Of a stretch of DNA of 64,000 bases, positions 13,001 through 28,000 are shown piece by piece (position 1 is the first letter of the stretch; every line of letters begins with the position of its first letter). Location: the NCBI RefSeq assembly GCF_033807575.1, contig NC_084713.1:15785389-15849388 (forward strand), read 5' to 3'. Made by a program: the position numbers and the translations under genes. Under the pieces are notes generated by a model. The model did not search any database, was not told the origin of the DNA, and worked only from the letters and a program-made list of their open reading frames with translations. The stretch comes from Cydia pomonella (lineage: Eukaryota > Arthropoda > Insecta > Lepidoptera > Tortricidae).

Positions 13001-16000
13001 TTCGTTTTTTACATACTCATGCTTCACATTTTCAGCTATTTCGTAGTTAGCAGAAAAAACGTTCGCTTCACATCTGCGAAAACTTATGAATAATAAAATC
13101 TGAAGCCACTTAACATTGCGTGAAAATAATGTGCAAAAAACGTTAATATTATAAAATAAACGCTGGGCACAGTAAAAGCCGCCCTCTTTTACCCGCCAGA
13201 ATGTCATCAATCTAATTTAATTTTCCTCATAATTTCCCAACTAGCGGTGTTGACATCGCACGCACGATTTTGTAATCGCGGCCAAGAATTAAAATATGAT
13301 TAGATCTGAACACGCTACGTATAGCGATTTTGTTCTTCAGGATTCGTTGACAATCGTTATTAATTTTATTTTTGCATACTTCATTAATTTTAAGAACAAA
13401 AACCACTTAGCAGTATTATTATATTACAGTTTCCCAATGAAATAATATATCCAGAACCTTAATATTCGCGGTGTTCAGTTTAAAATAATGTAGTGCAACA
13501 GTATGTCGGTTTCACAAAACTTTAGAAATAAATGAGTTTTAATGATTGCTGATTTTTTATAATATCACAATATGTTTGACGACTGTTTGATGTTATTCGT
13601 GTAAAATTAAATGTTTATTTGAGCTGTCTGCGTGTTTTAGATGATGTCACGGTCGGTTTAAATTCTCGAAAACGACTACTTAGCTTTTATGACAATGTGC
13701 AATAAAGAAAATATTTTGACGGGTTTTATGTCGTCAAATAAATAAGTATAGATAACGATGAGACCAGACCTCGTATGAATATTTAGGGTTTTCAGATTCC
13801 CGCAATATTTTAATTCCGAGTGCCGCAATTGAGCTCTTCAGAAAATTGAAGACACTAGAGTCAATAATTATCTGGTTTACTATACTTACTTAGTCCTACA
13901 GTCACGTTAAATTATCAATTATAATGTAGATGTCGTAACAAGGATTCCACATAACGGATACATATTCGAGGATAGATCGCACAAACGAGCAGTATAATAC
14001 TTTTATAGGCTTTACTATTTTAAATTTTGATGTTGATCTCATGATTATAGAGATCTGGTAGCTTTCTGTACTATTTTCTTTATATGGTTATCAAATAGAA
14101 GCTTTGGGTAATCAAATTGAACAACTAAATCTCTGGTTGAATATGAATTGACGATGCCAGTTAAGTTAAGTGTGTATTTGATTAAGATTGGGTTGGGTTT
14201 ACGAGTAAACAACATGGAATGACACTTTTCAACATTAAGGTCTAATCTGTTTTCGACTCAGTATTTAGAGAATCTATTTACGAGTAGGTTATCCTATAAT
14301 AAAAAACAGTCGTTAACATTCTTAACAGCTCTATATATTTTAGTGTCATCAGCATAAAGAGAAAAATTAGAGTGTTTAAAAATACAGTGGATATCGTTGA
14401 TGAAAATGGCAAATAGCAAAGGACCTAACAAAGATCCTTGCGGCACACCGAAAGGAATGCCAACCAAGATGAAGTAAAACCGTTAACTGCAAGCGCTTCA
14501 GATTGTATTGATCCTAAATAGGCATATAACCGCTTCAAGTCTGCCGACGATTGTTTTTGTAAGTTAGGTTGTCTCATAAATGCCAAGTGATTTTAAATTT
14601 ATAATAGAATAAAGGAACCTTGAGCGGTTTATAAGCAAGCCTTTAATTTTGTCTTTGAGTACTTAAATATTAAAAATAAGAATAAAACATTTTTTTTATA
14701 TTGATACCAAATTACAGAAAAACAATACTGTATATTAAAAGAAGGTAAAAATGCCCATTATTCTTGTTTGTAATATTTATGTATAAGGTACTCAGAAACA
14801 AAATTAAAGCATCATTTATAAACTCGTCAAGGTTCTTGAACTTGATTACATACTTAAAATACGTCAATAAAACCATGAATGACTTTTGAAATTTTATTGC
14901 TAATGTCGACTCCATAGCATGCTAACGTCTTACCATGCGATAAAATTCCGATGCCTAAACATCATAGTTAAGTCAACCAAACAATTGAAAACATGCCATA
15001 TCAACATCATTTCGAACATCGATCATACAAATTACGCAAATGTATATACTAAACACTAATCAAATGTAAAAAGGCCCTCAGGCAAATGCACACGCTCGTA
15101 AAATCCTTTGCAGATAAAAATAAATTATTGATTAGTATCAAAATGGAGTTAATTAAAATGCCGGTGTCTACGAGAAAGTAACGTAATTTAACTATATTTA
15201 GGGTTCCGTAGCCAAATGGAAAAAAAACGGAACCATTATAGATTCGTCATGTCCGTCTGTCTGTCCGTTTATGTCACAGCCACTTTTTTCCGAAACTATA
15301 AGAGCTATACTGTTCAAACATGGTAAGTAGATGTATTCTAGGAACCGCATTAAGATTTTTACACAAAAATGGAAAAAAAAACAATAAATTTTGGGGGTTC
15401 CCCATACTTAGAACTGAAACTCAAAAAATTTTTTTTCATCAAACCCATACGTGTGGGGTATTTATAGATAGGTCTTCAAAAATGACATTGAGGTTTCTAA
15501 TATCATTTTTTTCTAAACTGATAAGTTTGCGCGAGAGACACTTCCAAAGTGGTAAAATGTGTTTTTTTTTAACTTTAAAATATAAAATATGTGTACCACA
15601 AAACCAAATATTCGCCAAACTGCGAGACAGTTTGTTGGCGATGAGCTCGCTCGTTATACTTATAAAAAGGTACATGATTTTGCACTGTCCTACCGTCCCG
15701 GCATGGCCAATTTTTATGTAGGTATTACAATTATGAAGTAGGTAAACGTAGGATTGGTGACTCAAAACTGGTGGCGCGGGCACGGGACAGGAGCACAGCG
15801 GTGCTTAAAAAAATTACCTTAACGCTAATTACTACGTTTGGTTACAAACTAACAACTCGTTACATTTTTACAACACAAGTGGCAAGAGGCACTACACTAG
15901 TTGATTTATATGAAGTTATTTTATGATACTAATATTAATGTTAGGTATTTAATTTACTATTCATGCTTTATGGAGTTATCGAATGTGTCTATTAATATTT

Positions 16001-19000
16001 CTTTCAATTTTTCTTTCAGGCTACCTATTTTTAATTTAGGGATATCTAGCAATATTGGGTATTGGGGAATCCAATGTGTGTCCCCCCCCCCCCCTGTAAC
16101 TTCTAAAATAAGAGAATGATAAACCTAAAAAAAATATGATGTACATTACCATGCAAACTACCACCGAAAATTGGTTTGAACGAGATCTAGTAAGTAGTTT
16201 TTTTTTATACGCTATAAAATTAAAAAAATATATATCTTTTCATCAAACCCATACGTGTGGTAGTAGGTAGTAAGTAGTTTTTTTTTTTACGCTATAAAAT
16301 TAAAAAATTATATATATATTCATCAAACCCATACGTGTGGTAGTAGGTAGTAAGTAGTTTTTTTTATACGCTATATAATTAAAAAAATATATATATTTTC
16401 ATCAAACCCATACGTGTGGGGTATCTATGGATAGGTCTTCAAAAATGATATTTAGGTATCTAGTATCATTTTTTTCTTAACTGAATAGTTTGCGCGAGAG
16501 ACACTTCCAAAGTGGTAAAGTAGCAAGTCTTGTGGCTATGACGATATGTCAACGATTTTACTTAAGAACAATTCTTATGTTGTCCCATGGCACACTTGAT
16601 AAATCTGTCATTTGTTCAAGGATTTTTTCCTGAACAGCTTATGTTTTCTATTGTAAAACCACTTTTCAAGAAAGGAGACGGGAAAGACCCAAATGATTAT
16701 AGACCCATTACTTTGGTCCCTGTTATGTCTAAGGTTGTTGAGAAAGCTATGTTTGTAAGACTAATTGATTATTTAACTTTACATAACATACTATTGCCTG
16801 AACAATTTGGATTTCGAAAGTCACGCTCTACTGAACTGGCTTGTTTTGATTTTATTAAGGAAATATCAGAGGTGTTAATGACAAACTACCAGTGGCATCA
16901 ATATTTCTTGACATGAGTAAAGCTTTTGACTGTGTTAACCACTCGAAGCTCCTTTCCAAACTTAGTGGCTATGGCATTAGGGGTAATGCCCATGATTGGA
17001 TAAGAAGTTACTTAGCCAACCGAATCCAATGTACTGAAATCTCAAGAACGGTTACTAAGGATAATAAACTTATAAGGGAGAAGTTCAGGTCTCAGGGTCG
17101 TGTCAATGGGTCAGGGGTACCGCAAGGGAGTAATTTAGGCCCTTTATTGTTCTTGCTATACATCAATGATCTTCCGCAAGCAACATCGCAAAGGTGTATA
17201 CTTTTCGCAGACGACACAACATTCATAATAAAAGGAACTGACAAAACCATGTATGAGTCGAGCGTAAATAATGCACTGACCGACGTTAACACATGGATAG
17301 AAAATAATGACCTTAAAATTAATATAAACAAGACTTCATTTCTACAATTTCATTCATATAACTCAAATCTAGTACATTGTTGACCTGGTATGTTCCAAGC
17401 TATCGAGGTTTGTTTTTGCCTTAAGAAGTCTAAGAAATTCAATTTCTATTCGGGCCGCGTTAACTGCTTATCATGGGTATGTGTCGTCCACTCTCAATTA
17501 CGGACTCTTACACTGGGGCAATTCTGTTGACGTTCAGAGGGCATTTATAATTCAGAAAAAATGTTTGCGTGAATTAGGTGGGGTTAGATTTGACGATAGT
17601 TGCAGACCTCTATTCCAAAAGTTTAAAATTCTCCCCTTAGCCTGTATGTACATTTGAAAGGCATGCCTATTTACTAAAAGCCACCCAGGATATTTTAAAA
17701 AGCGAGAAGACATGTTTGCAAGAGAGCTACGAGCCCAGTATAAAAATATGATATACCAGCCAGCATGTAAAAGCGATATCTATAGGAAAAATGCGTATAA
17801 CATGTGTATTGTTTTGTATAATAAGCTCCCTCAAGAATTGTGAATGTTGCGTGGAAATGAATTTAGGATAAAACTGACTAAATGGCTACAAGACAATTGC
17901 TAATAATAATAATAAATATTTAGGTTTCTAACATAATTTTTTTCTAAACTGAATAGTTTACGCGAGAGACACTTCCAAAGTGGAAAAATGTGTTTCCCCC
18001 CCCCCCCCCCCCTGTAACTTCTAAAATAACAGAAAGAAAAATCTAAAAAAATATATAATATACATTACCATGCAAACTTCCACCGAAAATTGGTTTGAAC
18101 GAGATCTAGAAGTAGTTGTTTTTAATACGTCATAAATGGTACGGAACCCTTCATGGGCGAGTCTGAGTCGCACTTGGCCGCTTTTTTTTTTTATAATGGA
18201 TGGCCCATTTTCTATCCATTTAGTTAAATTTTGTTATAATACATGTGTCAAGTACCCAATTGTAAGTTTTTAGCGAACTGTCATTGACTCCAGGTCCGTC
18301 CCGGCTGGTGCAGGTGATGCTTCCGCTGGTGCGGCGCGCGCGCGGGCGCGTGGTGCTGGCGTCGTCGATCCTCACGCACGTGGCGGCGCCGGTGCGCGGC
18401 GTGCACGCCGCCTCGCTCGCCGCGCTCGACGCGCTGGCCGCCTGCCTCCGCCGCGAGCTCAAGCCGCGCGGAGTGGACGTAGTCAGTTCATACAGCTACT
18501 ATTATTAAATCGTTTCCAGGTCTACCGTTGAAATGAGGCGGTCTGTAAGAAGTTATTGTGATCAGCTACGGATTGGTTGAGGGCTTGGCTGCGTGAAGCT
18601 TATTTGTATTATGTTAAGTGAGTAAACATTTTATATATTTATACATATAATATAGTTTATAAACTAGTCCTAAAACTCAGCTACTTTCTACTAGAAAATT
18701 ACCGCTTAATTTATTTACCAACCGTCTGAGATAAGTAGACCTAAGTAAAGTAGTTCGTATTGGCATGTACTTATAGTTACGCCGTTCGTCGTAAAAAGCA
18801 TAGCGTCAAGGTGCTTTTTTATACTACGTCGGTGGCATACGATCGGCACCTTAACTGAAGTAACCAAGTATCCATACTAGTTATATAGAAAAGTGGATAC
18901 TTATGTTAAGGAACCGACTGATTGACAGCGTGGTAGTTATTATTTATAAGCCATATCAAACAAGTTATTTAAAAAAAAGAGCGATTCTTATTTTTGCTTA

Positions 19001-22000
19001 TTAAAAAATTAAGCGCGCAATGTATCACAACAAATGCGATTTCAAACTTAGGACAAGTGATGATAGCAATGAGTGCACTGAAACGGGCTTCTATGTGACG
19101 GTACTTGTGTACAAATCGTAATGAAATAAAATCAACAGAATTTTTTTACAAAGGCCCAAAGACAACCTAAAATAAATTACAGACACACAATGCTAGAATG
19201 TGACGTAACCTCGTGCGTGATATTAAATAATTCGCAGAAACGTCGGAATTCGACTCCCTCCGGTCAAGACTTTTCTTTGTAAAATGAAAATAGCCTTTCA
19301 AGCATTTCACATCGTCCCTTGGGAAAACACGCTACAGTTGCACTCGTTGCTATGTTTCACTATATAAAGTATCATCCTTTTACCTGACAATATTAATATC
19401 ACTGAACCGCAAGAGCTGCAATAACTCTAGTCTCTAAGGTACAAACAAAGTTTAAAACGATATTTTGAAATAGAGCGTTCGACCGAGAGAGGTTATTTTT
19501 TGTTTTTATTTTATGCACCCCGAGACACCGGTAGAGAAAATTGCACTATTTTGAAATGTCTCACTTGGGATGGAAAACACAGTTGTGAATAAAAAAGGAG
19601 AGCGTGAACAGTTCCTGCTGTGCAATGAAAAGGCTTTAGACCAGGAGTTTCCAAATAATGGACAAAGGTTTTATTTTAGAATAATACGTATTATAAAATG
19701 TATTAGGTATGCCTCGTATAAGTATTAGATATACGAGTAAAAACTTACATTTCGTTCCTGCAAAAGTACTCACGGCTACACGCCGGAGGTAATAAATTAC
19801 GGAGTCTAAGGAATTAAAAACTTAACAAAGATATGAAAAGCATTTATTGTGGGCATGTTTATTTATTATGGCTCCTCTACACGATGGCCCAGCGCAGGCC
19901 AGTCCAAGGGACGCATTTATGTGTTAGAGGGAGTAAGTGATATTGCTATCTCATTCCACCGCATAGCTGCGTCCCCTAGACTGGCCTACGCTGGGCCATC
20001 GAGTAGAGGAGCCCTTATTTGTACCCTGCAAGGGCGCAGCGAGCAAGCATATTAAATATTTAACGACATACAACATAATATAAATGCTACTGTATAAATA
20101 ATCTAGCATAGTTTTATTACATCATGATAGCCTATTTATTGTACAGTGTGTTTTCTTATTTGCAATAAAGATTAAATAAATAAATAAAATAGCCCTAATA
20201 AACCTACACTTTATGGAAAATACCTAAATGAAAATGTGAGGTGCAATAAAATACGAAATGTTATATCAACTCATAAAAATTCAAACATGTGCCACATCGG
20301 CCGTTCACTACACACGTACCTCTGTCTTGACTACTCGTTTACCTACATATTTGAATGGGAGTTTCACATATATCTTTTTTAACAAAATACTGTGAAGGTG
20401 AAGGTGCAGATAACTGGCAACAGTTATAGATTTCGCCCTGCCAGATGAATAAAGATCTGCAAACGAGCATTCGGAAGGTGGCAACCATCAAGAGTAATCT
20501 TGCTGATTGAAGATAAAATATATAATATCAGAAATCTACGTCTGCATTTATATTCTCCACCACAACCTAGCCGCATTTCCTTTTTACATAGTGGAGGATG
20601 CTACAATTAGCGTAAAGATTCCGCCAGTTACGCGTTATAGATAAAGCGTGACGAATAACGCTAGAAGAGCCCCGACCTCTAATCGGACGAATAATGCATT
20701 CCTACATACTTAAAACAATAAGTACTTCTTCCCTAGTTTTAGCTAACATATGGGATAAAATCATTGCAGATGGGTGTACTATATATACCTATTCTATATA
20801 AGGTATTATTATAGTTATGTGCTACACATATTTCATTAATTACCAATACATATTATATAAACATATTTTGACCTACAACATCTACGTTCGACACTCAATT
20901 AGGAATGTTCGAATAGCATTTCAACAATTTAGGTCAGTGGCTCTAATTTGAGGCATTGTTTAGTGAAACGTGAAGCCAGAACGCCAATGAAGATAATGTA
21001 GTGGTGAACCTTTGCTATTATCACGTTATTAAATTTTCTCCAAATATGTATGTGCCTCATAAATCCCATAATAGGTATTTATTTTACAAACACTTAGGAG
21101 ATTATCTGCTACATATTTGTTGGTTACATACCTACATTTTCATGGAAATAGCCTCAAGTCCCAAAAAAGGACAAATTGGACATTTTTTATTTAACTCAAA
21201 TAAAGGTTTTTTTAAGCATATAAATAATAAGTATTTACTAACGGAGAAACTAATTAATGGTACACGCCAATAACTGATGGTAGGCACAGTCAAGGTAATA
21301 TCGACACGGCCAAAGACCCAAAAATATGCAGGCATCTTGTTAAGTTAGCCAGCTAATTAGTCGCCTAGGCCGATAGAAAATCAACGTCAAATCAACTCGA
21401 CGTTTGACAACTTGGCATATTAAAAGTGAGCTCTTTGAAAAAGACTGGTTTACTCAGCCAAGTAAAATGTAACGTAAAAAACTTAAAGAATTGAAATAAC
21501 ATAAGATAAAATAAATTCGGAACCCTAAAAAGTATAATACAATAAAAAACAACTAAATGACTACACAACGTTCAGCCATCTGGTTAAACATTGCGATCAG
21601 TGACTTGGCTGGTTGTTCTTTAACCAGTTAATTAGCTGGCGAATATAACGCGGCGGCGACATACATATACTCGACCTTATTACCCATGTCGGCGGCTGAT
21701 CGTAAATTCTCTAGACTCAGGTCCTCCACAAAAAGCTCCGTCGACTCAGGAAATGAGATATTTTGACGATTTTCACGTTTCACGATATGCTTTGTGCACT
21801 AATTTCATGATGTGCCGGATTTTACGATCGGCTGCCGACGAAGTCTAGTGACTAGGTCAAGTGGGGTATCATTTGAAAGAGCTCAAATTGAACATTCCAA
21901 ATCAATTTTTTAATGTACATTTTATAAGGAAAATATAATCAGATCTCTTTTTTTAATAACAAAAAACATTTCCAAATTCAGTTTACAATTTAACCAACTT

Positions 22001-25000
22001 TATGTGTGTTGAAATTTCTATGAGATTACATTAAAGACCTTTCAAATAAAAGATCAATTTTTGAAATAGGTTCACATGACAGAGAAATATCTTTGAAAAA
22101 CCAACATACGCGCAAATTACTAAGCCAATTTGCCGATAGATGGCGCTGGACACAATAATACTTAGTATAGGTACTTCTGATCAAAAGTCTTTCGCCTGTA
22201 TTCTTATTTGTTCGCCTACACGAGATAATTCGAAGTTTGTTCGGAACCCTCGGTGCGCGAGTAAAACGAACTCGAACTTGGCCCGTTTTTAATAACATTA
22301 ATAATGTGTTGCCGATTGAGAGACTTTTTGTTGGATTAAACCGTTGTATTCTGTTAGTGAATTTATGAGTGATTATAGATTTTGACGATCCCCCGCAGGA
22401 TTACCAAACCACCACATTATTTTGAAATCTTATTATTTTGTAATTATTTAATATTTAAATTGATATTTTATCGTTAACGTTTTTGTAACATCCTTGTATT
22501 GAGCATCATAATATGAATAATTGTAGATTGACATACCTGCAATTTATAATGTAATCTGTATTATGTAATAAATAAATCTATCTTAATTTTCTACCAATTT
22601 AAGATACATATCGATAAATCGATAACAGTTCTTCATTGTATCAAACCCTCGTTTTAGCCAGAAAAAAATATATGTACAATTATAACTTATAACAAGCATC
22701 CCGACTAGAATATACTTCTAGTGAACAATAACATAATATTAATTTCACGCAAACGAAGTTGCGGGTGTAAGTTAGGCCGTGGGTATAATAATTACATTAT
22801 GGCACTGAACAAAAGGATCAAACGTGACTCCGTCGACTAACGGTGCTCCCACGTTGGCTTTATATTATATAAATAAATATTATAGGACATTATTACACAA
22901 ATTGACTAAGTCTCACAGTAAGCTCAATAAGGGTGTTGTGGGTACTTAGACAACGATATTAATGATATTAGGTATATAATATATAAATACATAGAAAATA
23001 CCCAAGACTCAGGAACAAACATCCGTGCTCATCACACAAATAAATGCCCTTACCAGGATTTGAACCCGTGATCATCGGCTTCATAAACAGGGTCACTATC
23101 CACTAGGCCAGACAGGTCATCGGATGTAATAAAATGTTATATAAATTTGTGTAACAGAGCCAACATAATAAAACACACAACATTTTATAACAGCGAATGT
23201 GGGAACTTCCTTCTTCCTCGCGTTGTCCCGGCATTTTGCCACGGCTCATGGTAACCTGGGGTCCGCTTGACAACAAATCCCCAGAATTGGCGTAGGCACT
23301 AGTTTTTACGAAAGCGACTGCCATCTGACCTTCCAACCCAGAGGGTAAACTAGGCCTTAGATTAGATTAGATTAGATTTATTTATTTCTTAAAGTAAAAG
23401 ACACAGTATTTTACACAAAATGATAAAACAAAGGCTTTCACTAAAAGATCGTCAACTTAACATTAAAACAAAAAATATAAAAATTTAAAATAATAAATAA
23501 AGAAATGTTACGACAAAAAAGAAAATGTCAATGTATACATAGCTAGGGACAACCTAGGTATTTTCGACAATACCGTAATACATCGTACGTATCGAATCGT
23601 ACATAAGTTCTGAAAAACTTATTGGTACGAGCCGGGGTTTGAACCGGGGTTTGAATCCGGATTGCAAGTCGCACGCTCTTATCACTAGGTCACCAGCGCC
23701 ACAACAGCGAATGTGAGAACACCATAAGTAAATAAAGTTGCCAAAAAATGGGAGTCTAAATACAGCTCAGCCCTTGATTAAATGTCAAAGGTAGTTAACA
23801 AGTCCCTAGAGGCGAGGGCGTGGGCCAGTGTCTGGATATTGCTTAGAAACTCAGGAATGGTAATTAAATTTAATCACAAGACAACTGGGCAGCTAGTGCC
23901 GGAGGTAATCAACATCGAAACTAACACTTTCAATGTTTAAGTAATAGGCAATAGCAATCACGGTTTTAATTTGTGAAAATATACGTCATCAATGAGCTAA
24001 CATATTTTGGCATTATATCCGCTTTTCATGTAGATAGATAGATATATAGAATACTCTTTATCGGCACACCTTAGTGAAAGATACAACAACAACAATTAGT
24101 TTTTATTTTTAATTTATGTATGTACTTGCCTAGTCCACGCAGAATTGCAAATTATATATACTTACTTAGTGAAGTTAAGGACATAGACGCTATTGCTGCA
24201 TGGAGTGAGAACAACCGCTTACAATTTAACGTCTCTCAATGTGTCTATATCACTTTCTCCAGACTCTGAACGCCGATTCCCACCACCGCATGACACGCCC
24301 CTACTTCAAACTGACGAAATACGTGACTTAGGACTATATTTGGACAAACAACTTGACTTCAGAGTCTTCAGACATTATATAACGATAAGATAAAGATAAA
24401 GATAATTTATTATTCAAGTAGGCATATTACAATGTGCTTATGAACGTCAAATAAAGCTACACCGGCTCTAACCCTACACCTCTGACCCGAGAAGATATAA
24501 ATCCCCCCTTAATTGGAGGAGGGTATCCCAATATGGACCGGCAAGAAACTCGGCGGGACACATCTTTTCAAAACATTACATTTTATAATTAACATGCTTT
24601 AAATAAGAAAAAAAAATACAATTTAGATTACTATAGAAATCATGCAATTACATACAGTACCTAGTTTTCATTATAGAATATGATACAAAAAATAATAATA
24701 TGTCATATCAAATCGTACAAATACGCTTTCAGACAACATATCGAATTCTTACAAAGGGAAAAGAAAAATAAAATTAATAAAGAAATGAGAATATACATTA
24801 TACGAGTATATAGTAAATCTGACAGATTGCATATCTACAAAAAATATTTGATGTGCTTTCTTACCAGGGGGCTGATTTTTGAATTTCGATTGATCGAATT
24901 CGTCACTCGAAAATCTGTGGAAAACGACGAATTGATATTTTAGAAATACGAGCAATAGAAATTGGGAATCTAGGGGTATTGACCAGTCGTTTTCAATTGT

Positions 25001-28000
25001 ATTAGTAGAATTTAAATGCCTAGTAGAGGAGATAAATTGAAGGGAATTACACGAAATCGAGCACACGAAATTCAAAAATTGGCCCCCTGAGCTGTGTCAC
25101 CTATACAATGATTTTACATATACACATAATACAATGATTTTAATTGCTACTTGTTTTTACAGTTTCTGGTTTGGACCATGCATGTTTGTCTGTCAAGTAG
25201 TCCTTGACTCTGTAATAAGCCTTCAACATCAATGACTTTTTTAAGTAATTCTTAAGAGCTGGCAAGGTTAATCTTAAAGCATCGTCAGGTAACTTGTTAT
25301 AAAAATGAATGCATAGTCCAACGAATGACTTTTGTACTTTGCGGACACGAAACTTTCTGATAGAAAGCTTATTTTTATTTCTAGTTCTGTAGTTATGGAC
25401 ATCTGAATTCTTAGTGAAGGAGTCTAGATTCTTAACAACATAAATAATACTATCATAGATGTATTGGGAAGCTACAGTTAAAATATTAATTTCTTTGAAA
25501 AGTTCACTTAATGATTCACGTTCTTTTAAGTTATATATAGAACGAATGGCTCTCTTTTGTAAAACAAATATAGTCTGTATGTCAGCTGCTTTACCCCAAA
25601 CCAGAATACTATATGACATTACATTATGAAAATAACTATTTCCTACTCCTCTACTGTTATCTGTCATTTATGCATTCATTAACACGAATATAAGAACATA
25701 CATAAAAGATTTCAAGAAAAGTCTATATTGTCTATTCCTCATAAAAGCTCTTGTGCTTTTATAAGCTATAATGTTACTGCGATTAATGGCTACCAACCTA
25801 ACAAAACCAAAACGAATACAGTTTTAAACTAAGTGCATTGCTGCCAACTTACAAAATATTCATTTGGTTGCATAGTAAAAATAATTACTTCATAAGTCAG
25901 AAACCCGCATGTGACACCCATAATATAGCAACACCCATAGACTACGAAGACCGCTTAGCGTTGCTTGTTAGTCTCCGTAGGCTACGGTGGCCAAAATTGA
26001 GAAAAAACTGACCAAAAAATTAATTTAGCAAGTAGCAAGTACCAGGGCCTCATGAGTTACGAGGAGGTGTCACCGACCGGCCGGCCGCGGCCCGGGGCGG
26101 GCCGGGCGCGTAACAAGATATACTCGCACGTCTTGGCTATATACTTTTGCTGTAATTTGTTTACCTAAATTAAGATTTATTTTAGTTGATTCGTAGGAAA
26201 AATATTGTATGCAACGTTGTATAAGTAGGTCAAAAAATTCTCGTGGCGTATTCCTTTACAATGTTCGCCTACGCCTTCGGCTCCGGCTCACATTGTAACT
26301 CACGCCACTCGCCTTTTTTGACCCTTCTTATACAACTGTTGCATAAAATACTATAATAGACAAGGCGAGCTCTCTCAACATTGGTCAATTGCCTGATTCT
26401 CCTAACAGCGTAAGCGGCCGAACTTAATTTTTTAGCTAGCATTCTTATATGAGGACTCCATTGTAAACCAAGAAATAGTGCTTTATCTACCAGCTCTAAG
26501 CATTCATTATTCAAAAGTATCTTAATCTCGACTGTTTATTTATAGGTAGAATTGCTTCACAGTTTGCTAACATTAAGGTGGCTATCATGCTTTACAACGA
26601 CTTCGAATGTAGGCGGCTTGAATTCGGTGCTGCAGTATGGGATCCCTATAAGACTAAATATATCACGATCTTGAAAAGAGGGCAAAAAAAAAATTCAAGG
26701 CATATTTACAAACGTCTTTATGGATATTATCCATACATGTATCCGTCTCTATTTATAAGGGCACTGTTATTCTCATGTATAGGGTGACAGTTCAGTTTAG
26801 TATGAAAAATTTAGTTCCGAAGAAATTCGGCAATATGGCGCGTGATCATATATTACTGGTCAGGCTTAATATATTTTTCATATTTAATATTACTCAAAGT
26901 AATTGGTTGGATGGCGTACGGAGATAAAATCGTTAGATACTTTAACGTTGTAATGAAATATGAAAAAGCTTTTTGTTAAGTACATCGGGATCAAGATTGG
27001 AATAAAATATGAATAACAGGAAAACCTTTTATTCCAATACCTTTAGCAAAGTATCTGCTCAAAACAGGTAAACACGTGGATCATCTTGTCATATCAAGGC
27101 CGTCAATTTCATATCTTTTGTCAGGTTATCGAAGGTATTATTTACAGCCAGGCCCTGACAACGCAGTATGTTAGGTATATACTTTTTCTCAAACATGCGT
27201 GAAAATATCGTTATTACTTTTATAATAGTAGGCAAGCTTGAGTCTTAGCCTGAACGCATGCGATAACGGAATGTAGGGAAAATGACAATGCGCTTACCGC
27301 TGCGTTTACCTCTTAAAACAATATACGGTCATTAGATTATCTGGTTTAAAATGGGTGTGCGGCAAATGCTACGTTTATGGCAAAAACAACCGCGCGCTTT
27401 AATGTTCAATATTTTGATTAGCCAATATTGTTGACAGGTAGTTGTGGCTGCTGGGGAATATACGACGGGTAGTGCCTGGTTGTCAGAGGAGAAATTGCTG
27501 GAGCAGGCCAGGGACATGTGGAAGCGGCTCAGCGACGAGCAGAAGGGTGCCTACGGCGAGGACTACTTCGAGAACGCGCTCCGCAGCCTGGAGAAATACA
27601 CCAAGAGCGCTGTAAGTAACACGAATGAATTCAATTAGGTAGTGTCCTGGGAATACATTAGTCCGTCAAACTACCAAAAATTTTCGTACACGTTTTTTTT
27701 TTTTTATCTACAAAGAAAATAGCAAATCACGTCCTTCTAAAAAGTGTAGCACGGTGCTAAGTCGCCCGGAACTTTAACAGGCTATAAATAAAATAGCCCG
27801 ATATAATATATAGATACATATGTATGTGTGGTTGGTTATCGTATAGATATATTATGTAGTACCTAGCTCTCTCTTCAAAGATATTATATTCATCATTTGT
27901 GATGATAGGCATTCTTTTTTATTTTTAAATGACGGACTGATTATATTTTTAAGACCTCGTACCTACCTCGTTTTTTTAGCATTAGAAAAGACTACCCGAT

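Larger units (their letters stand above)
15200..18192. repeat. Composite GGGTTCC-family repeat, internally duplicated and carrying a LINE
   Basis: Starts AGGGTTCCGTAGCCAAATGG and ends GTCGCACTTGGCCGC with a T run. Internal blocks are duplicated: the poly-C plus GTAACTTCTAAAATAA segment occurs at 16077-16212 and 17990-18136, and CGCGAGAGACACTTCCAAAG occurs at about 15531, 16492 and 17961. A LINE fragment sits at 16516-17915. Confidence 0.65.

Noticed and set aside
15320..15783. Open frames on both strands (114-133 codons)
   Set aside because: They lie in the low-complexity GGGTTCC-family repeat block and have no domain.
16192..16430. CRISPR-like array
   Set aside because: Three AT-rich tandem units in a eukaryotic repeat, with no constant-repeat/variable-spacer pattern.
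22868..23121. tRNA gene (A- and B-box-like sequences on the minus strand; also 23570-23704)
   Set aside because: The boxes belong to SINE heads with long unrelated bodies and tails; no cloverleaf with proper acceptor stem is evident.
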